NCBI GenBank assembly: GCA_023422735.1
Contig: JAFAGL010000106.1
Location: 1-11,225 of the forward strand
Direction: 5' to 3'
Source: Pseudomonadota bacterium
GTDB lineage: Bacteria; Pseudomonadota; Alphaproteobacteria; Rhizobiales; Rhizobiaceae
Length of the DNA stretch: 11,225 nucleotides
Shown here: piece after piece, positions 7,012-11,225 of the stretch
Numbering within the stretch: the stretch's first letter is position 1
How the letters are laid out: every line of letters starts with the position of its first letter
Position numbers and translations under genes: made by a program
The notes under the pieces: generated by a model
Database searches by the model: none
What the model saw: only the letters and a program-made list of their open reading frames with translations
What the model was told of the DNA's origin: nothing

Positions 7012-8115
7012 TCAGTCTGCGTAGCTCTTGTTGGCGCCATGCTGGATCAGCGCCATGGCGATGGGGGAAAACAGGATCGAGAAGATCCCGACCGCCCAGA
7101 TGGGAACCGCGCGGGGCTTTCCTGCGTCTCGGGCGCGGGCATTGAGAAGGTCGCCCAATGTCATCAACAAGACAGGCAAGCCGAGCGGGGCCAGAAGGCC
7201 GATGGCCAGTCCCGCACCGGGTGTCAGCAGCCGTTGCGAAGCCTGTGCGCCGGCCAGTTCGCCATGAATGCGAAAAAGCCAATACGCGGCGTAAGCGGCC
7301 CAAAGGATCAACAGAACTGGCACCAGCAGGATCAGCGGATGCGTAATCATGCTGGCTGATCCGAACAGCGAAAAGCGCTGTGCGACAACGATCGTGAAGA
7401 CAACTGCCACAACCATGAGCGGCAGGGTGGCAAGGAACACCACCAGAAAGGGCGAGCGTCTTTTCGGCGTGAGCGGCTTGTGGCGCGGGCGCGGCGCATC
7501 ATCAAACGCGAGGCGTCTGCTCACGATGAGAACGATCAGCGCCAATCCCATCATGCCGAGCATGGCCAGAATGAGCTTTGCCGGCTTTTCCGGGTCAAGA
7601 AACAGAAGCGACCCCACAACCGGCGCCAAGAATGAAAGGAAAGAGGCAGCGCCGATGATCACCGCCGCGCTTGCGAAATCCACCTTGGTTGCGCGTCCGG
7701 CACTCAGGAAAACAAACGCTGCAAAGGTAAAAAGCGTTTGAAGCGTCCCGAAGGCCAGCCCGAAGGGAGCGAGAAACACCGCCGAGGTCAAGGCGGTGGG
7801 AACGAAAGAAACGGTGCCTAACAGGAGGCCGCAGGCAAGCAGCGGGATGATCAGGGCGGTACGGCCCGCGCGCGGCACGATCATGAAGGCGAAAACTGCA
7901 CCGAAAATCCAACCGAACTGCAGAACTGCGAAGAAGATGCCGATATCGGAATGGCTGATCCCTGCCTGGCCGAGAACCAGAGGCATGAAAACCGACATGC
8001 TGTGGCTGGCGGTCGCGACGCAAAGCGAAGCCACGAAAAGCGCCCAAAAGCGATAGGTCGAAAGAAAATCGGCCAGCGTCCAGCGGATCTCGGAGGTGGT
8101 ATCAATCTGGATCAT
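7012..8115 (-). CDS. MFS-like membrane protein with a C-terminal four-helix (DUF4234-like) module
   Basis: A 367-residue inner-membrane protein of unknown substrate. The first 200 residues resemble the N-terminal half of an MFS transporter: six helices at roughly 23-45, 56-79, 88-105, 110-135, 148-172 and 180-200, with a GQAGISHSDIGIFFAV stretch (49-64) and a short motif-A-like PRAGRT (81-86). A basic linker (RPRHKPLTPKRR, 209-220) follows. The second part has only four helices (about 222-245, 258-282, 300-318 and 337-358). It does not look like a second MFS half; WAAYAAYWLFRIHGEL (272-287) followed by LLTPGAGLAIG (296-306) recalls DUF4234-type proteins. ATG at 8115 is preceded by AGGGGCGG, and MIQIDTTSE leads directly to the first helix. 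The open frame reaches back to 8319, but that extension is Arg-rich and unlike a signal or helix. Real gene likely; function open. Confidence 0.82.
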   Translation of the reverse strand: MIQIDTTSEIRWTLADFLSTYRFWALFVASLCVATASHSMSVFMPLVLGQAGISHSDIGIFFAVLQFGWIFGAVFAFMIVPRAGRTALIIPLLACGLLLGTVSFVPTALTSAVFLAPFGLAFGTLQTLFTFAAFVFLSAGRATKVDFASAAVIIGAASFLSFLAPVVGSLLFLDPEKPAKLILAMLGMMGLALIVLIVSRRLAFDDAPRPRHKPLTPKRRSPFLVVFLATLPLMVVAVVFTIVVAQRFSLFGSASMITHPLILLVPVLLILWAAYAAYWLFRIHGELAGAQASQRLLTPGAGLAIGLLAPLGLPVLLMTLGDLLNARARDAGKPRAVPIWAVGIFSILFSPIAMALIQHGANKSYAD

Positions 8116-8342
8116 GGCCGCCCCTGTGTATGCGCGCCTTTCATGCCTTCCGATGCGCCGGAGCGCAAGCAGGCGAAATCCCGTGGCGACGCTCTCCTTT
8201 GATTGAAAACTCCGCCGGCGCCTATGCCGGAAACTGAGACGGAGCCAGGCGCTGCCTGCGATCTTATCCGTTGCCAGGCGCGAAAAAAGGGGCCGCATTC
8301 CGCAGCCCCTTCGCTTCAAACCATCTCGGACAGGCTGAAGGC
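8116..8342. other. Intergenic region between two minus-strand genes
   Basis: This holds the terminator of the phytase-like gene (8283-8311) and the upstream region of the MFS-like gene. The 8-mer GCCAGGCG occurs at 8244-8251 and 8273-8280. A purine-rich AAAGGAGAG (minus strand, about 8193-8201) looks like a ribosome site but no start codon follows at usable distance. No convincing promoter or small gene was found. Confidence 0.4.
8283..8311 (-). terminator. Rho-independent terminator of the phytase-like gene
   Basis: Read on the minus strand, AAGGGGCTGC and GCGGCCCCTT form a 10-bp stem with one G-T pair and a 5-nt loop (GGAAT), followed by a run of T (8283-8288 on the plus strand as A). It begins about 31 nt after the stop of the gene ending at 8343. 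Confidence 0.88.
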
Positions 8343-10505
8343 TCAGAGTTTGCCGAGCTTCCAGAACAGCGTCTCGCCCGAGCTGTCATCCACGCCGTCA
8401 TTGTCGGTGATGGCCCAGGCATCGCCATTGGCGTCGAAGGTCAGGCCCTCGACCTTGTCGACGACATAGCCGTTGGTCAGCGACTTCAGCTCCGGAATGA
8501 GATCGCGCACTTCTTCCTTCTTCACCAGCGGCAGGTCCTGGTCGAGCTTGGCCGGCTTGAGTTCGGAAAGCGCCACGCGGAAGAGTTTCTTCACCTTGGC
8601 CTTGTCGCCGATCAGGTTGTCGCGTTCGATCAGATAGGCGTGGTCGCCATTGATCGCGAGTTCCGACAGGCCCATCCAGCCTTCGCCTTTGGGCTCCAGC
8701 GGGTAGCGCACGGCGCCCCATTCCTTGTCGTCGAGGTCATAGGCGAGCAGCTTGACCTGACCCTTCGGATCGTCCTTCCATTCGCGCTGGATCGCCACCC
8801 AGACCTTGCCGTCGATCACCGCAATGCCTTCCGCGCCGAAGCGGGTCTGGTGCGCCAGAAGCTCGACCGGCAGCGAGATCTCTTGCTTGATTTCGCCCTT
8901 GGCATCGACACGCAGGATCGCATGCGGCACGAGCTTGCTTGCATCGCCTTCATTGGCGAGCCAGAAACCGCCGTCGCCGTCCGGCGTGATGCCTTCGATA
9001 TCGAGCTTCTGCGCCGCATCGCCGCCCCGCGTGATCACGGTCTGCTTGACGATCCTGGCGGGCGTCTGCGTCGTGTCGATCTCGTAAAGCGACGGCATCT
9101 GGCCGTAGACGCTGTCGGAGGCGGCAATCAGCGTGCCGGCCTTGTCCGGATGGGCGGCAAGCGCGCCCAGCGCGCCCCAGCCGATCAGCGGATCACTGCC
9201 GGCCGACGTCAGCATCGGGTAGCTGGCTTGCGCATCCGACAGTTCAAACAGCATGACATGGGCGCGTGCTGCGCCATCTTCGCCGAGATCGGCCTCGTTG
9301 GCGGTGACGAGCAGGTTGCGCTCGGGGATCGCGACAGCGCCTTCGGGGCTGATGCCCGAGGGCAGGATCTGCGTCAGCTTCGGTGCGGCGAGGTCGGTCA
9401 GATCATAGACGGCAACGACCGAGGCGCGCTCGGAGACGACGAACAGAGTGGGCGTGTCGCCGAAACGCGCGAACTCCACGCTTTCGATCTCGACGCCCTT
9501 CGCCTTTGAGCGCTTCTCCGGATAGTGGCCGATTTCGGCAATCGCGCGTTCCAGCGAGGCGCCGAAGTCATAAACGACCGTGCCATCCTTCTTGAAGATG
9601 GTGAAGCCGCGGCTGCCGCCCTTCCAGTCGCCTTCATTCGCGATGGCGAAGTGATCGGCATCGATCCATTTCACGCCATCCGGCTCGCGGGCGATTTCGC
9701 CGGTCGTTTCGGTGAAGGAAAGCTTGCCGTCTGTCTTGGTGTCGACGCCATCCAGCGCGACCGAACCGGCGGAGAAATGCGAGGCGACCTTGCCGTCGGC
9801 GCCGATCACCACGAGATGGTTGTTTTCCTGCAGGGTGACGACGATTTCGCCGGCTTCGTTGATGTCGACGAATTCCGGTTCGGGATCTTCACCGCCGATT
9901 TCGGCCAGACCCGTCAGCTCGATTTTATGAAGGTTCGCGCAGTCGACCGCACCGTCTGCGATCGGCAGCTTGACGACGAAGCCGGCCGGCATCTGCGGCA
10001 GGCCGCCATCGCCTTCATCTTCGTCGCGCTCATTCTCGATCGCCACGGCGAGGAAGGAGCCGTCCGGCGCGATCGCAACCGAATCCGGCTGCCCGCCCAA
10101 CTCGCAGGAGGCCGTTTCCTCGGCCTTTTCGAGATCGACCGTCACCAGCCGGCCCGAAGGCTTGGTGTAGCTTTCCGACGTGTTGACGCCCACAAATGCC
10201 TTGTCGCCCAGAATATGCGCGGTGGTTGGCTCGCCCTTCATGTCGATATTGCCGAGGGGCTTGGGGGCCTTTGCGTCCGTGATGTCCACCAGACCGACCA
10301 CGCCGAGCGGGCTGTCGGTATAGATCAGCGTGTTGCCATCAGGCGAAACCGAGATGATCTCGGCCGAGGATGCCCGGCTCTTGTCCTCGCCATCGCCCAT
10401 ATTGGCGATCACGGGGAAAGAGGCGATGCGGTTGAAACTGTCGGCCAAAGCCGGTGCCGAAAGCAGCACGAGAACGGAAACGGTAGAAAGCAGACGCGCG
10501 GTCAT
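8343..10505 (-). CDS. Secreted beta-propeller protein with C-terminal esterase-like phytase domain
   Basis: A 720-residue exported protein. The signal peptide (1-21) ends in APALA before Asp22. Residues about 25-425 look like a beta-propeller of the choice-of-anchor-I/YVTN kind, with repeated blades such as DSVAIAPDGSFLAV (141-154) and NEGDWKGGSRGFTIF (290-304), and two cysteines (134 and 189) that could pair. Residues about 435-720 match the esterase-like phytase family (PF13449): KLDIEGITPDGDGGFWLANEGD (500-521), FGAEGIAVIDGKVWVAI (556-572) and VEGLTFDANGDAWAITDNDG (685-704). The likely role is a periplasmic phosphoesterase or a binding protein of that fold; activity on phytate is unproven. 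ATG at 10505 is chosen because the signal peptide starts there and GGGGG lies 5 nt upstream. The frame is open back to 10667, but the extension would bury the signal peptide. A PhoB-box-like site lies 43 nt upstream. Confidence 0.92.
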   Translation of the reverse strand: MTARLLSTVSVLVLLSAPALADSFNRIASFPVIANMGDGEDKSRASSAEIISVSPDGNTLIYTDSPLGVVGLVDITDAKAPKPLGNIDMKGEPTTAHILGDKAFVGVNTSESYTKPSGRLVTVDLEKAEETASCELGGQPDSVAIAPDGSFLAVAIENERDEDEGDGGLPQMPAGFVVKLPIADGAVDCANLHKIELTGLAEIGGEDPEPEFVDINEAGEIVVTLQENNHLVVIGADGKVASHFSAGSVALDGVDTKTDGKLSFTETTGEIAREPDGVKWIDADHFAIANEGDWKGGSRGFTIFKKDGTVVYDFGASLERAIAEIGHYPEKRSKAKGVEIESVEFARFGDTPTLFVVSERASVVAVYDLTDLAAPKLTQILPSGISPEGAVAIPERNLLVTANEADLGEDGAARAHVMLFELSDAQASYPMLTSAGSDPLIGWGALGALAAHPDKAGTLIAASDSVYGQMPSLYEIDTTQTPARIVKQTVITRGGDAAQKLDIEGITPDGDGGFWLANEGDASKLVPHAILRVDAKGEIKQEISLPVELLAHQTRFGAEGIAVIDGKVWVAIQREWKDDPKGQVKLLAYDLDDKEWGAVRYPLEPKGEGWMGLSELAINGDHAYLIERDNLIGDKAKVKKLFRVALSELKPAKLDQDLPLVKKEEVRDLIPELKSLTNGYVVDKVEGLTFDANGDAWAITDNDGVDDSSGETLFWKLGKL

Positions 10506-10547
10506 GAAGGCCCCCAATAATGATGGGTTTGCCCCTAACGCCGCTTG

Positions 10548-10565
10548 ACGACAGTTTGATAACAG
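10548..10565 (-). promoter_or_regulatory. Candidate PhoB box upstream of the phytase-like gene
   Basis: On the minus strand, CTGTTAT-CAAA-CTGTCGT reads as two 7-mers with 11-bp phasing. The known PhoB box is CTGTCAT-N4-CTGTCAT, so 12 of 14 key positions match. It lies 43 nt upstream of the start at 10505, on the correct strand, before a gene for a secreted phosphoesterase-like protein. A clear -10 is not visible 10 nt further on (TTAGGG is poor); CATTAT, about 22 nt on, is an alternative. Confidence 0.6.
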
Positions 10566-10643
10566 GGGGCGGCTAGGCGGCTTCCGGAGAAAGGTTTCTG
10601 AAAGGTGCTGACTCAACTTCAGTACATGCATAAAAAGAAAAAC

Positions 10644-10674
10644 TTGAATTCTTCGATGTTCTTTCACCTTAAAG
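10644..10674 (+). promoter_or_regulatory. Weak candidate promoter for the SIR2 gene
   Basis: TTGAAT (10644-10649, 4 of 6) and CTTAAA (10668-10673) are 18 nt apart in a 70-nt stretch with about 29% GC, about 30 nt upstream of the TTG start. The -10 is weak, so the exact site is uncertain. Confidence 0.28.
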
Positions 10675-10699
10675 TCTGTCGAAAATTAAAGGGCTTACT

Positions 10700-11225
10700 T
10701 TGCGTTTCCTAGCGAATGGACCATCAATCCCAGATGATCTCCTTTTTGCCCGCGATCAGGGCCGCGTCATATTTTTCTGCGGAGCGGGAGTATCAATAGC
10801 GCGCGCGAAACTCCCTAGCTTTTTTGGCTTGGCGCAGAGCGTCGTGTCCAAGCTTGGAGTTGATCAGAACAGCCCGGCTTATAAGCTTATCCAAGAAGCT
10901 AAGGAAATTGACCGCCGTGTTGGCATCTCAGGAGTCATATCCGCCGACCGCGTCTTCGGTCTTCTGGAAAAGGATTTCTCATTACGCGACATCCAAGAAG
11001 CTGTAGCTGCTGCACTGAAGCCGCCTTCAGAGTGCGACCTGACCGCACACAGGATCTTGCTTGACTTGGCGACCACGCCGGAAGGTGCGGTACAACTGGT
11101 AACTACGAACTTCGATAGACTGTTCGATGACTGTGGGCGTGAAATTCGAGCATGGCAACCACCAAGGCTGCCAGACCCTCTGCGCCCAAATGATATCGAC
11201 GGTATAGTATACTTGCATGGCCGAG
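10700..11225 (+). CDS. SIR2-domain protein (defence-associated NADase type), 5' part only, gene continues past the window
   Basis: The frame runs open from a stop at 10670-10672 to the window end, giving 175 codons from TTG at 10700. No in-frame ATG exists; AAAGGG at 10688-10693 lies 6 nt before the TTG, and the resulting start MRFLANGPSIP leads straight into the domain. SIR2 marks are all present: FFCGAGVS (25-32, the NAD-binding glycine loop), LPSFFGLAQSVVSKLG (38-53), TTNFDRLFDD (135-144) and YLHGR (171-175). Asn137 of TNFD and His173 of LHG correspond to the catalytic pair of bacterial SIR2 NADases such as ThsA of Thoeris (Asn112 and His152). The expected role is NAD+ depletion on phage infection, causing abortive infection. 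The C-terminal sensor region and any partner genes lie outside. GC is about 47-55% per 60-nt line against about 63% in a sampled line of the phytase-like gene. Domain call strong; defence role is inference. Confidence 0.85.
   Translation, partial: MRFLANGPSIPDDLLFARDQGRVIFFCGAGVSIARAKLPSFFGLAQSVVSKLGVDQNSPAYKLIQEAKEIDRRVGISGVISADRVFGLLEKDFSLRDIQEAVAAALKPPSECDLTAHRILLDLATTPEGAVQLVTTNFDRLFDDCGREIRAWQPPRLPDPLRPNDIDGIVYLHGR

Noticed and set aside
8244..8280. Repeated 8-mer GCCAGGCG at 8244 and 8273
   Set aside because: Two short copies in GC-rich DNA are within chance, and there are no further copies that would suggest an array.
8116..8319. N-terminal extension of the MFS-like protein to 8319
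   Set aside because: The extension is highly basic and has no membrane or signal character; the ATG at 8115 has a ribosome site and leads into the first helix.
8271..9509. Plus-strand open frame of 412 codons
   Set aside because: Antisense to the phytase-like gene, which has a signal peptide, domain motifs and its own terminator. The antisense product has no recognisable domain.
9525..10520. Plus-strand open frame of 331 codons
   Set aside because: Antisense shadow of the phytase-like gene; composition is Arg/Asp-rich without domain features.
10506..10667. N-terminal extension of the phytase-like protein to 10667
   Set aside because: It would place a clear signal peptide in the middle of the protein and would cover the PhoB-box-like site.
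10824..11006. Small plus-strand open frame with ATG
   Set aside because: It lies in another frame inside the SIR2 gene, whose own frame shows conserved motifs across the same bases.

Overview
The window looks like a piece of an alphaproteobacterial genome of the order Rhizobiales, most likely the Brucella/Ochrobactrum group. The basis is GC content near 60% in most genes, the protein flavour, and a MetN-MetI-MetQ operon with a non-lipoprotein MetQ. This assignment comes from recognition, not from a search. Most of the window is ordinary metabolism and transport. The last 0.5 kb is different.

Layout. (1) A metabolite:H+ symporter of the major facilitator superfamily (MFS), minus strand, cut off by the left edge (1-1598). 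(2) A divergent small three-helix membrane protein (1792-2082). (3) A YeiH-family 10-helix membrane protein on the minus strand (2098-3189). (4) A divergent LysR regulator (3338-4201), an arrangement like E. coli yeiE/yeiH. (5) The methionine ABC importer metN-metI-metQ (4372-6942), with a strong terminator at 6972-7007. (6) A minus-strand membrane protein that joins an MFS-like six-helix half to a four-helix module (7012-8115). (7) A secreted two-domain beta-propeller/phytase-like protein on the minus strand (8343-10505), with its own terminator and a PhoB-box-like direct repeat upstream. (8) The 5' part of a SIR2-domain gene on the plus strand (10700 to beyond the window), starting at TTG after a 29% GC stretch.

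How the genes work together. metN, metI and metQ encode the ATPase, permease and binding protein of one importer. The LysR gene probably controls the divergent yeiH homologue, and a 7-bp direct repeat with 11-bp phasing lies in the shared promoter region. The phytase-like protein is probably a phosphate-starvation gene. The SIR2 gene keeps the GAG, TNFD and LHG motifs of NAD-consuming SIR2 domains used in anti-phage defence. Its GC content is about 10 points lower than its neighbours', so the right edge of the window is probably the start of a horizontally acquired defence locus. This is the most interesting part of the window, but only the N-terminal 175 residues can be seen.

No gap between genes exceeds 300 bases. 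The gaps are 1599-1791, 2083-2097, 3190-3337, 4202-4371, 6943-7011, 8116-8342 and 10506-10699. I saw no tRNA, rRNA, insertion sequence, CRISPR array or recognisable riboswitch.
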